From: Streptomyces marokkonensis
GTDB taxonomy: Bacteria; Actinomycetota; Actinomycetes; Streptomycetales; Streptomycetaceae
Direction of reading: 5' to 3'
Assembly (NCBI RefSeq): GCF_008312835.1
Contig: NZ_VSKS01000030.1
Span: 16,910-80,909, forward strand
Length of the DNA stretch: 64,000 nucleotides
A program made the position numbers and the translations under genes. Positions 36,017 through 44,108 of the stretch are shown piece after piece. Position 1 is the stretch's first letter; each line of letters begins with the position of its first letter. The notes under the pieces were generated by a model. The model worked only from the letters and a program-made list of their open reading frames with translations, had not been told where the DNA came from and searched no databases.

Positions 36017-36550
36017 ATGAGTCTGTTGCGTGTCCTCGGCCGGCCGATGCTGGCGTCGATGTTCGTCGCGGGCGGGCTGGATTCCTTGCGCAGTCCCCGC
36101 AACGTCGCACCGATCGCCGAGTCGGTCGTCCAGCCCGTCACCGAACGGGTCTCGGTACTGCCGGACCGCACCGAGGACGCCGTGCGCCTGAGCGGCGCCG
36201 TCCAGGTCGTGGGCGGGCTGCTGCTGGCCACCGGACGCATGTCACGCCCGGCCGCGCTCGCGATCGCGGTCACGCTGGTGCCCACCACCCTGGCCGCGCA
36301 CCGCTTCTGGGAGGAGGAGGATCCCGGCCAGAAGGCCCAGCAGCGCATCCACTTCCTCAAGAACCTCTCCATGCTCGGCGGTCTGCTGATCGCCGCCGAC
36401 GACACCGGCTCGTCCCCCTCGCTGCTGTGGCGGAGCCGGCACGCCGCCCACGACCTGCGGCGCGACGCCCACCTCGTGCGCCACTCCGTCCGGGCCGGTG
36501 CCGGTCCCGCGGCCCTCGCCGGCCGCGTCCGGGCCAAGCTGTCCTGCTGA
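36017..36550 (+). CDS. DoxX-family membrane protein
   Basis: A 177-residue DoxX-like membrane protein with hydrophobic segments near 8-22, 58-75, 80-97 and 113-127; RPMLASMFVAGGLDSLR at the start and HFLKNLSMLGGLLIAADD are family hallmarks. A cytosolic basic tail follows. Family members associate with redox and thiol stress in actinobacteria. CAGGAG precedes the ATG. The neighbouring truncated hemerythrin is probably cotranscribed. Confidence 0.88.
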   Translation: MSLLRVLGRPMLASMFVAGGLDSLRSPRNVAPIAESVVQPVTERVSVLPDRTEDAVRLSGAVQVVGGLLLATGRMSRPAALAIAVTLVPTTLAAHRFWEEEDPGQKAQQRIHFLKNLSMLGGLLIAADDTGSSPSLLWRSRHAAHDLRRDAHLVRHSVRAGAGPAALAGRVRAKLSC

Positions 36551-36640
36551 CGCACCGGCCGCGTCAGCCCCCCGGCGGCGCGAGGACCCGGGAGCGGAGT
36601 GGACCCGGCCGGGTGACACCACCGACCGGAGGTGAGGGAC

Positions 36641-36934
36641 ATGGGACACGGAAGCGACCTCATCGACGAACTGATGACCGGCCACCGGGAAGTCGAGGCA
36701 CTCTTCGGCAGGACCGACGAGGAGCGGAACCTCTTCCCGCGACTGCGTGCCGCCTGCGCCCCGGAGAAACTCGACCAGCTCGGTGACAAGGTCCGGCAGG
36801 CGAAGAAGACGGCCCCGACCCGGCCGCACCCGGCCGCCCCGGACAAGCCCCCCGCGAACAAGCTGCCGGCACCGGGCGCCGGCATGGTCGACCGGCTCCG
36901 CGACGGGCTGAGCGGACGCGGCAGGATCGGCTGA
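36641..36934 (+). CDS. Internally deleted hemerythrin-like protein
   Basis: A 97-residue protein joining the first and last parts of an actinobacterial hemerythrin-domain protein. MGHGSDLIDELMTGHREVEALFGR is followed immediately by DEERNLFPRLRAACAPEKL and the usual linker KVRQAKKTAPTRPHP. Family members have about 80-90 extra residues between these parts, holding most of the diiron-ligand helices. Only a few ligands (His18, Glu22 region and one later Glu) remain, so iron binding is doubtful. The frame is intact, so a clean in-frame deletion is inferred. GGAGG precedes the ATG. Confidence 0.75.
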   Translation: MGHGSDLIDELMTGHREVEALFGRTDEERNLFPRLRAACAPEKLDQLGDKVRQAKKTAPTRPHPAAPDKPPANKLPAPGAGMVDRLRDGLSGRGRIG

Positions 36935-37236
36935 GGCCGCAGGTGAGGGCCCGTCGCCGCCGCGACGGGCCCTCACCCGTGCCCGCTCGCCCCGGGCGCT
37001 CCCCCAGGACCGCTGTGATCAACCCCACTCACTGACCCAAATCCCCGGTACCGCAGCAGATTTGACCCACCGGACCGCCCGGTGCCCGGCTGCCCGGAAC
37101 CGACTCGGCGCTCCCTTCTGCCACGATGGTCCGCGCCCATTCCCGGCGCCGGGAGCCGCCGCGCAGCGCAGCCGGCGTTCCCCCTTCCCGCGCCCCCTCA
37201 CGCCGGGCCCTCCGGCTCGTCCCCGAGTAGCGCACC
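36935..37236. other. Gene-free stretch with terminator
   Basis: This 302-base gap contains the hairpin noted at 36942-36977 and the promoter region of the MFS gene. Reading frames here look noncoding; nothing else is seen. Confidence 0.45.
36942..36977 (+). terminator. Hairpin terminator after hemerythrin-like gene
   Basis: GGTGAGGGCCCGTCGC pairs perfectly with GCGACGGGCCCTCACC (16 bp arms) around a four-base loop, beginning eight bases after the stop codon. It is a strong intrinsic-type terminator without a clear U-tract. Confidence 0.75.
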
Positions 37237-38538
37237 GTGTCTTCCTCGCACACCCCTGCCCCGCCCGTGTCCCGTTCCCCCTGGCGCTCCCTGCGGCACC
37301 GCAGCATGCGCTGGTGGTCCGTCGCGAACTTCGTGTCGAACGCCGGTACCTGGATGCAGCTCACGGTGCAGAACCTGCTGGTCCTGCAGATCACCGGGTC
37401 CGCCGCCGCCACGGGTCTGTCGATGTCCGTGCAGGCCGCGCCGGCGCTGCTCATGAGCGTCCTCGGAGGCGCGGCGGTCGACCGCTGGCCGCGGAAGCTG
37501 ACGGCGGCCGTCAGCCAGGCCCTGCTGTCCGCGATCGCGTTCACCACGGCCGTCCTCGTGGCGCTGGACCGGCTGGACATGACGTCCCTGATGGTGCTGG
37601 CCGCCGTCACCGGCATCGTCGCCACCGTCGACAACCCGGCCTGCGCCCTGCTCGGCAACGATCTCGTCCCCGTGGAGGACGTGCCCTCCGCGATCGGAGT
37701 GGGCGCGCTGGTCTTCAACGCGGGCCGGCTCGCGGGCGCCGCGCTCGCCGGGGTGACGGTCGGGTTCCTCGGGACCGCCGCCGCCTACTTCGCCAACGGG
37801 TTCTCCTTCCTCTTCGTGACCGCGGTCATCCCGTTCCTGCGCCCGGCGGCGGGGGCGGTCCGGCACGTCGTCGAGAAGGGCGGGCGCCCGCAGGCCGCCC
37901 TGACCGTCCGCGAAGGGCTCGCCTTCTTCGCCCGCCGGCCCCGGCTGCTGGCCCTCGCCGGTGTCACCGGCGTCAGCGCCGTCTTCGGCCGCAACTACGG
38001 CCTGACCCTCGCGGTCCTGGTCACCGGGCCGCTGGCGGGCGGCGCGAGCGCGTTCGGCACGGTGTCCACCGTCCTCGCCGTCGGCGGGATCCTCGGCGCG
38101 GTGCTCGGCGCGCGGCTGCGCAGGCCGTCCGTGCGGCTGGTCGGCGCCCTCGCGGCGACGGGCGCGCTGCTGCAGGTGGTGGCGGGGATGTCACCGTCGC
38201 TGGCGGTGCTGCTGGTGCTGGTGCTGCCCATGGCCGTCGTCGAGTCCGTCTCCGACACCGCCGGAACGGCCGTCCTGCAGACCGACCCGCCCGCCCACCT
38301 GCGCGGACGCGTGCTCGGCGTCTGGGGAAGCATCGGCACCGTGTGGGGCCTGGGCGGCCCGCCGGCCCTCGGCCTCCTCATGGAACTGGCGGGCCCGCGC
38401 GGTGCCCTGGTCACCGGCGGCCTCGTCATCGCCGGCTCGATCGCGGCAGGCCACCTCCTCCACACCCGCCGCACACCCGCCCCCCTCCTGCTGACCCCGA
38501 AGGACACCCCCCGCCCGGCCCTGCGAACGGCAGCCTGA
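37237..38538 (+). CDS. MFS transporter (EntS-like)
   Basis: A 433-residue 12-helix major facilitator protein of the enterobactin-exporter-like group. WWSVANFVSNAGTWMQ in helix 1, GGAAVDRWPRKLT (loop 2-3 motif A) and NPACALLGNDLVP in the fourth helix region are typical. Start GTG lacks a strong ribosome site. Substrate unknown. The convergent heptose operon begins (its 3' end) after 104 bases with a hairpin between. Confidence 0.87.
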   Translation: MSSSHTPAPPVSRSPWRSLRHRSMRWWSVANFVSNAGTWMQLTVQNLLVLQITGSAAATGLSMSVQAAPALLMSVLGGAAVDRWPRKLTAAVSQALLSAIAFTTAVLVALDRLDMTSLMVLAAVTGIVATVDNPACALLGNDLVPVEDVPSAIGVGALVFNAGRLAGAALAGVTVGFLGTAAAYFANGFSFLFVTAVIPFLRPAAGAVRHVVEKGGRPQAALTVREGLAFFARRPRLLALAGVTGVSAVFGRNYGLTLAVLVTGPLAGGASAFGTVSTVLAVGGILGAVLGARLRRPSVRLVGALAATGALLQVVAGMSPSLAVLLVLVLPMAVVESVSDTAGTAVLQTDPPAHLRGRVLGVWGSIGTVWGLGGPPALGLLMELAGPRGALVTGGLVIAGSIAAGHLLHTRRTPAPLLLTPKDTPRPALRTAA

Positions 38539-38623
38539 TCCCCGCCGGGCGCCAGCTCTGTCCGCACCCACGGCCCGTCCGGCGTTCGAAGACGAGGCCC
38601 GTCCAGGGCCGGAAGGGGGCCCG

Positions 38624-38636
38624 GGGGCAAAGCCCC
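38624..38636. terminator. Small GC hairpin between convergent genes
   Basis: GGGGC-AAA-GCCCC is embedded in a GC-rich context in the 104-base gap between the rightward MFS gene and the leftward HldE gene. A similar GGGGCAAAGCCCC hairpin is a common Streptomyces 3'-end element. Confidence 0.45.
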
Positions 38637-38642
38637 GCCCCC

Positions 38643-40058
38643 TCACCCCTCCGCGGACCGCAGGGTGACCGCAGCCGCATCCGCCGCCCGCCGCGCCAGC
38701 AGCGTGGTGGACCGCCCGTCCAGGTACGGCAGTACCACCGCCTGCCCGCCCCAGCCGCGCAGCACCTCCGCCTCCGGCAGATCCTGCACGGAGTAGTCGC
38801 CGCCCTTCACCCACACGTCCGGCCGCAACCGCCCCAGCACCGCCTCCGGCGTGTCCTCCTCGAAGACCACCACCGCGTCCACACTCCCCAGCGCCGCCAG
38901 CACCCTCGCCCGGTCCGCCGCGGGATTGAGCGGCCGGCCCGGGCCCTTGCGCCGGGTCACGGACGCGTCGGAGTTGAGACAAACGATCAGACAGTCACCG
39001 ATCCGCCGCGCGCTCTCCAGCAGTCCGACATGACCGGCGTGCACCAGGTCGAAGCAGCCGCCCGTGGCGACCACCGTCCCGCCGCGCGCCCGCACGCTCT
39101 CCGCCAGTTCGAACGCGTCGGCCGCGGGATGGCGCGCGGGCCCGGGAACGGCCGGCGTGTGCCACAGGTCCGGGTTGCCCGCCCCGCCCGCCGCGACGAA
39201 CGCGGCGGCCGCGGCCACCGCCCGCTGCAGCGCCTCCTCCGGCAGCAGCCCGTCGGCCAGCGCCGCCACGGTCGCCGCGGCGAAGCAGTCACCCGCGCCG
39301 CACGGGTCCCCGTCGGCCCGGAACGGCGCCGGGATCAGCATCGGTGTCCCGCCACCCGGCCGGGTGAGCAGCACCCCGCGGTCGCCGAGCGTCACGGCGA
39401 CGCCCGCCGCCCGCCAGCGCTCCGCCAGTTCCGCCCCCCGCTCGGCGAAGGCACCCAGCGACGACCCCGGCAGCCCCGGCCCACCGGCGCACAGCGCGAC
39501 CACCTCGGCCGCGTTGGGCGTGACGATGCGAGCCCCCGGCACCGGCGCGTCGCCCCTGGGGTGCGGGTCCCACACCAGGGGCGTGCGCCGTGCCACGTCC
39601 TCCAGATGCGTGCGCACCGCCCCGGCGGTGTGCCGGCCGTAGTCGGCCACGAGCACGGCGTGCGCCCCGGCGAGCGCCTCGCGGACCGCGTCGTCCGGCT
39701 CGCCGGGCGTCCCGCCGCCCCGGTCGATGCGCACCACGGGCCGTCCGCCCGCCAGCACCCTCGTCTTCACCGGAAGCGTGCCGTGCAGCGGCAGTTCCAG
39801 CAGCCGTACCCGGCCGTCGAGGTCCCGGCGGACCGCCTCGCTCGCCGGGTCGTCACCGAGGGCGGTCACCAGGACGACGTCCCGGCCGCCCCGGGCGGCG
39901 AGCGCGGCGGCCAGCCCCGCCCCGCCCGGGTGCCGGCGGTCACCGGTGACATCGACGACCGGGGCGGGGGCGTCCGGGGACAGCCGGGTGGCGACCCCCT
40001 CGATGTCCTCGTCCAGCAGCACGTCACCCACGACCACGACGGGCTTGGGACCGGTCAT
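38643..40058 (-). CDS. hldE: Bifunctional heptose-7-phosphate kinase / heptose-1-phosphate adenylyltransferase
   Basis: A 471-residue bifunctional HldE. The N-terminal PfkB/ribokinase domain (about 5-315) ends its active site with DPCGAGDCFAAA. The C-terminal nucleotidyltransferase domain (about 330-471) has GGCFDLVHAGHVGLLESAR with the HxGH motif and a WVKGGDYS signature. It makes ADP-heptose from heptose-7-phosphate together with a phosphatase (GmhB) that is not seen here. GGGGAGG precedes the ATG, which overlaps the GmhA stop as ATGA. Confidence 0.93.
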   Translation of the reverse strand: MTGPKPVVVVGDVLLDEDIEGVATRLSPDAPAPVVDVTGDRRHPGGAGLAAALAARGGRDVVLVTALGDDPASEAVRRDLDGRVRLLELPLHGTLPVKTRVLAGGRPVVRIDRGGGTPGEPDDAVREALAGAHAVLVADYGRHTAGAVRTHLEDVARRTPLVWDPHPRGDAPVPGARIVTPNAAEVVALCAGGPGLPGSSLGAFAERGAELAERWRAAGVAVTLGDRGVLLTRPGGGTPMLIPAPFRADGDPCGAGDCFAAATVAALADGLLPEEALQRAVAAAAAFVAAGGAGNPDLWHTPAVPGPARHPAADAFELAESVRARGGTVVATGGCFDLVHAGHVGLLESARRIGDCLIVCLNSDASVTRRKGPGRPLNPAADRARVLAALGSVDAVVVFEEDTPEAVLGRLRPDVWVKGGDYSVQDLPEAEVLRGWGGQAVVLPYLDGRSTTLLARRAADAAAVTLRSAEG

Positions 40059-40681
40059 GACATCCTCCCCGGGACGGTCGTCGCGCGCCGCGCGAACGGC
40101 GTGGACACGGCGGCGTCGAAGGACTCGCAGAGCAGGTGCACGGCGACGAGATGGGCCTCCTGGACGGTCGCGGTGCTGCCCGCGTCCACGCACAGCGCCT
40201 CCTGGGCGGCCTCCGCCAGCGGGTTGGGGCCGGGCCCGGTGAGGGCCCAGACCCGCAGCGCGGCCCGCCGGGCCGCCACCGCCGCCGCGATCAGATTGGC
40301 GCTGCGACCCGACGTGGAGAGCAGCATCAGGACATCGCCCGGACGTCCGTGGGCGATCACCTGGCGGGCGTACACATGGTCGAAGCCGTAGTCGTTGCCG
40401 ATGGCCGTGACGCTGGAGGTCTCGGCGTGCAGGGCGAGGGCCGAATAGGCGCGCCGCTCCTGGCGGTACCGCCCGACCAGCTCGGCGGTCAGATGCTGGG
40501 CCTGTGCGGCGCTGCCTCCGTTGCCCGCGGCCAGCAGCCGTCCTCCGTCGGTGAGGTGGGCGGCGAGCCTGCCGCCCCAGTCGGCGATCCGGGGCAGGCC
40601 GTCCCGGCGGAGGCCGTCGAGGGCCTCCTGGAGCGACCGGCAGTGCAGATGCGCGGCGTCGAGCGCGGGGTGTTCGGTCAT
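40055..40681 (-). CDS. gmhA: Sedoheptulose-7-phosphate isomerase (GmhA, SIS domain)
   Basis: A 208-residue SIS-domain isomerase. LAAGNGGSAAQAQHLTAELVGRY and LLSTSGRSANLIAAA are GmhA signatures, and a C-terminal TVQEAHLVAVHLLCE supplies the catalytic His. It converts sedoheptulose-7-phosphate to D-glycero-heptose-7-phosphate, the first step of NDP-heptose synthesis. Start ATG at 40681 is chosen because upstream sequence is unlike the family. Overlaps hldE by four bases. Confidence 0.93.
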   Translation of the reverse strand: MTEHPALDAAHLHCRSLQEALDGLRRDGLPRIADWGGRLAAHLTDGGRLLAAGNGGSAAQAQHLTAELVGRYRQERRAYSALALHAETSSVTAIGNDYGFDHVYARQVIAHGRPGDVLMLLSTSGRSANLIAAAVAARRAALRVWALTGPGPNPLAEAAQEALCVDAGSTATVQEAHLVAVHLLCESFDAAVSTPFARRATTVPGRMS

Positions 40682-40772
40682 GGCTGTTCGGGCCCACCGC
40701 CTCGGTGAGGACGGCGGCGGGACCCGCACCTCCTTCCAACATCGGACGTCGGCGGCCACCGCGGCCGGGCCG

Positions 40773-42035
40773 TCAGCCGGTTCCGGTCGCGGCCGGCTCC
40801 GCGTCGAGGACCTCGCAGTACGCCGCCTCGGTGGCCGCGGCGATCCGCGGCCAGCCGTAGCGGCTGAGCACCCGGCGGCGGCCCGCCACCGCGCAGGCCT
40901 CCCGGGCCGCCGGGTCGGCGAGCAGCGCGGCCACGGCCCGGGCCAGCGCCTCCGGGTTGCCGGGCGGCACCAGCCGGCCCGTGCCCGGATCCGTGACGGT
41001 GTCGAGCTGACCGCCGACCGCGCTGGCCACCACCGGACGGCCGCAGGCCATGGCCTCCAGCGGGACGATCCCGAACGGCTCGTAGTCGGCGGGGCACAGC
41101 ACCACGTCGGCGGAGCGCAGGAGCGCGGGCACCCGGGAGGGGTTCACCCCGCCGGTGAAGCGGACCCGGTCGGCGACCCCGGCGTCCCGCGCGAGACCGC
41201 GCAGCCGGCGCACCTCCGGATCGTCATCGAGGCGGTCCCGGGGTGGCCCGCCGACCACGAGGAGCTCGGTTCCCGGCAGCCGGGCCAGCGCCGCCACCGA
41301 CACGGCGGCACCCTTGCGCGGCACCAGCCGGCCCAGCTGCACCAGCCGGTGGCGGAACGGTCCGCGCGGCGCGACGGGGCCCACCGGCGTGAACCGGTCG
41401 GTGTCCACACCGCACGGCACGACGCCGACCCGGTACGCCGGCACGCCCATCCGGGCCAGCTCGGCGACCTCGTCCCGGCAGGTGGCGACGACCCGGTCGC
41501 AGCCGAGCCCCACCTCGATCTCGCAGCCGATCCGCTCCGGCGGGCTGGTGTCGGCGAGCCCCTGGTGCCGCCGCTTCACCGTGCCCAGCGCGTGGTACGT
41601 GTGCAGCAGCGGCAGCCCCAGCTCCCGGGCCGCCCGCAGCGAGGCCAGCCCCGACATCCAGAAGTGCGAGTGCACGACATCCGGGGGGCGCGCACGCCAC
41701 ACCCGGGCCAGGTGCCGCCCGAACTCCTCCATGTACGGCAGCAGCCGGTCCTTGGGGACCGGTTCCGGGGGGCCCGCCGGCACATGGTGCACCTCGACGC
41801 CGTCGCGCAGGACCACGCGGCCGGGCAGGTCGGGCCGGTCACGGCGGGTGTGCACGACGACGCGGTGGCCGCGGTCGGCGAGCGCCCCCGCCAGGGCGGC
41901 CACATGGACGTTCTGCCCGCCGGCGTCCACTCCGCCGGGCGTGGCGAGGGGGCTGGCGTGCTCCGAGACCAGCGCGACGGACAGCACGCCCGGGGCGAGT
42001 CCGTCGTCGGCGGGCGGGCCGGGGACCGAAGTCAT
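40773..42035 (-). CDS. Glycosyltransferase family 4 (GT-B)
   Basis: A 420-residue GT4 protein. The N-terminal PLATPGGVDAGGQNVHVAALA is the usual GT-B loop, HSHFWMSGLA precedes it in the first domain, and the C-terminal donor site has the E-x7-E type motif in YEPFGIVPLEAMACG. It resembles D-inositol-3-phosphate or sucrose-synthase-like glycosyltransferases. It lies 92 bases downstream-coded from the next gene and overlaps it at ATGA. Presumably transfers a sugar made by the same operon. Confidence 0.9.
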   Translation of the reverse strand: MTSVPGPPADDGLAPGVLSVALVSEHASPLATPGGVDAGGQNVHVAALAGALADRGHRVVVHTRRDRPDLPGRVVLRDGVEVHHVPAGPPEPVPKDRLLPYMEEFGRHLARVWRARPPDVVHSHFWMSGLASLRAARELGLPLLHTYHALGTVKRRHQGLADTSPPERIGCEIEVGLGCDRVVATCRDEVAELARMGVPAYRVGVVPCGVDTDRFTPVGPVAPRGPFRHRLVQLGRLVPRKGAAVSVAALARLPGTELLVVGGPPRDRLDDDPEVRRLRGLARDAGVADRVRFTGGVNPSRVPALLRSADVVLCPADYEPFGIVPLEAMACGRPVVASAVGGQLDTVTDPGTGRLVPPGNPEALARAVAALLADPAAREACAVAGRRRVLSRYGWPRIAAATEAAYCEVLDAEPAATGTG

Positions 42036-42997
42036 GAGCGCACCTCCGTGATCAGGCGTTCCCAGTCGTCGAGGAACCGCTTGAGCCCGTACCGTTCGAG
42101 GGCGGCCTGCCGGGCACGGGCCCCGTCCGCCGCGGCCGCCGCGGGGTCCGCCAGGTAACGCCGGGCGGCCCGGGCGAGGACGTCGGGCTGGTTGGACACG
42201 GTGCCCGAACCGCGCGGCACGGCCTCCACCGCCTCGGTGGTGGCCAGCGCCAGGACCGGCATGCCCAGGTGCATCGCCTCCAGCAGGGACAGCCCGAGGG
42301 AGGTCCAGCGCACCGGGTGCAGGTACATCCGGCGGTCGGCCATGGCCGCGTGCAGTTCGCGCTGCGGCAGGTCGGCGGTGCGGCACCGTTCCGGCGGCAG
42401 CCCCAGGCGGCCGGCCAGGCCGTCGGTGCCCATGCCGAACACGTCCAGCGGCACCGCCCCGGCGAGGGCGGGCAGCAGGTCCGTACCGGTGTACCGGCCG
42501 CGTCGCAGCGGTTCGTTGACGACGACGGCGGCCCGCTCCAGCCGGCCCGTGTACCGGTGGCCGGGGTCGACGACGCCGTGCTCGATCACCTCGGTGCGGG
42601 TGGTGCCGCAGTCCCAGAACAGCCGGTTGAAGTGCGTGACGTGCACGATCGTCAGATCGGCCCGGTCGGCGAACGGATGGCGGGTGGCCGGCACGTCGCC
42701 GTCCGGCGCGTTGTGCTCCAGATACACGGCCGGCACGTCCCGGCCGGGACGGCGGCCGCCGAGCCAGCGTTCGGCGAGCCCGAGCTCGTGCGGCCGCTGC
42801 AGGACGACCAGGTCGAACGGCGTCTCCCGCAGCTCCGCGGGCGTGGCCTCGCGCACCGACCCGGGCCAGGTGAAGGTCCGGGCACGGCCGAGGCCGTCCG
42901 GATCACGGGCGGGGGTGACGGGGACGACGTAGGTGTGGGGACCCTGGACGAACGCCGTCGTCCAGGAACCGTGTACGTGCCACAGCAGAATGTTCAT
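42032..42997 (-). CDS. Glycosyltransferase (GT-B, family 4-like)
   Basis: A 321-residue glycosyltransferase-like protein starting MNILLWHVHGSWTTAF. The acceptor-side N-terminal domain lacks strong motifs; the C-terminal domain has YLHPVRWTSLGLSLLEAMHLGMPVLAL, an acidic donor-binding segment as in GT4 enzymes. It is shorter than average. Its stop overlaps the start of the GT4 gene; the GT2 gene starts 49 bases upstream. Probably acts on the same glycan. Confidence 0.82.
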   Translation of the reverse strand: MNILLWHVHGSWTTAFVQGPHTYVVPVTPARDPDGLGRARTFTWPGSVREATPAELRETPFDLVVLQRPHELGLAERWLGGRRPGRDVPAVYLEHNAPDGDVPATRHPFADRADLTIVHVTHFNRLFWDCGTTRTEVIEHGVVDPGHRYTGRLERAAVVVNEPLRRGRYTGTDLLPALAGAVPLDVFGMGTDGLAGRLGLPPERCRTADLPQRELHAAMADRRMYLHPVRWTSLGLSLLEAMHLGMPVLALATTEAVEAVPRGSGTVSNQPDVLARAARRYLADPAAAAADGARARQAALERYGLKRFLDDWERLITEVRS

Positions 42998-43046
42998 ACG
43001 GCGGCTCCTCGCCCGGTCCGCTCGCCCTGCTCGTGCGGCGGGCGGG

Positions 43047-44108
43047 TCATGACGGCGTCCGTTCGCCGGCCGCCGGCGGGTACGCGGGCGCAGCCCCGGA
43101 CCGCTGGGGGCGGGGCGGTGCCGCGCGGTGCGCGAAGTGGCCGCGCAGCCAGTGGAAGGCCGCGGCCGGCGGGACGATGGTGCTGGTGAGGAGCATGGTG
43201 ACGATCTCGTCCGGGGTGCGCGGGCCCGGAAGGATCCGGGCGAGCGCGAATTCGGTGGTCCCGGCCAGCCACCCGCCGAGGCAGGCCGCCGCTGCCCGCG
43301 GCCGCCCGGACAGCGCGCAGGCCGCGGCCGCCAGGCCCGCCGCGGTCACCGCCAGATGCCCGGGCAGGCGCCCCCGCGGGGCCCCGGCCCGCCGCCACCA
43401 GTCCCGTCCGTGCAGCCGGGACATCAGCACGTCGTCGGCGTTGCCCGCCTGGAGCCGCACGGAGACCCAGCGCCCCGCCCGCCGTACCGGATGGGTGGTG
43501 GTGCGGCGGCCCTCGGCCAGCGTCCAGCCGGCGTCGAGCACCCGCAGCGCCAGGTCGGCGTCCTCCCGGAAGGCCCGGCGGAACCGCTCGTCGAAACCGC
43601 CGGCGGCCTCCAGCGCCCGGCGGCGGTACACCATGTCGGCGGTGATCCAGCGGGCGCCGGCGAGACCGGCGGTGTTGCGCTCCCAGTCGGTGGGCGGCCG
43701 GTCGGCGGGCAGCGGCACCTCGATCCGGGCGGTGATCCCGGCGGTCGCGACACTCGCCCCGGCGAGGTCGAGGGCCAGGTCGTCGGCCCAGGTGGGGCCG
43801 GGGACCACATCGTCGTCGAGGAACACGATCCACGGCACGTCCCCGGCGGCCCGCCAGCCGGTGTTGCGGGCGGCGGCCGGTCCCCGTGCCCCGCCGGGCA
43901 CCACGAGGGTGCGCACGCGCAATGACGGCGGAACGGCGGCGGTCAGCGGGGCGCCGGAGGGGTCCGGGCGGTCGTCGACCACCACGACCCGGGCCGGGCC
44001 CGGCCCGTCCGCATCGGCCAGCGCCCGCAGGCACCGGCCCAGGCAGGACCGGCCCAGTGTGGGCACCACCACGGCGTACTCGCCGCTCGGAGCGGGGGAC
44101 CCGGTCAT
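43047..44108 (-). CDS. Glycosyltransferase family 2 with C-terminal hydrophobic region
   Basis: A 353-residue GT2 enzyme: EYAVVVPTLGR, nucleotide-binding VVVDDRPDP, the metal-binding FLDDDVVPG (DxD) and acceptor-side FREDADLALRVLDAG are in order. Hydrophobic stretches near 265-300 suggest membrane association. The start overlaps the carbamoyltransferase stop as ATGA. It likely adds a sugar to a lipid-linked or small-molecule acceptor in this operon. Confidence 0.9.
   Translation of the reverse strand: MTGSPAPSGEYAVVVPTLGRSCLGRCLRALADADGPGPARVVVVDDRPDPSGAPLTAAVPPSLRVRTLVVPGGARGPAAARNTGWRAAGDVPWIVFLDDDVVPGPTWADDLALDLAGASVATAGITARIEVPLPADRPPTDWERNTAGLAGARWITADMVYRRRALEAAGGFDERFRRAFREDADLALRVLDAGWTLAEGRRTTTHPVRRAGRWVSVRLQAGNADDVLMSRLHGRDWWRRAGAPRGRLPGHLAVTAAGLAAAACALSGRPRAAAACLGGWLAGTTEFALARILPGPRTPDEIVTMLLTSTIVPPAAAFHWLRGHFAHRAAPPRPQRSGAAPAYPPAAGERTPS

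Noticed and set aside
37062-40391. Rightward open frame longer than 1100 codons
   Set aside because: It runs through a true MFS gene in another frame and antisense to hldE and gmhA; no domain is recognisable.
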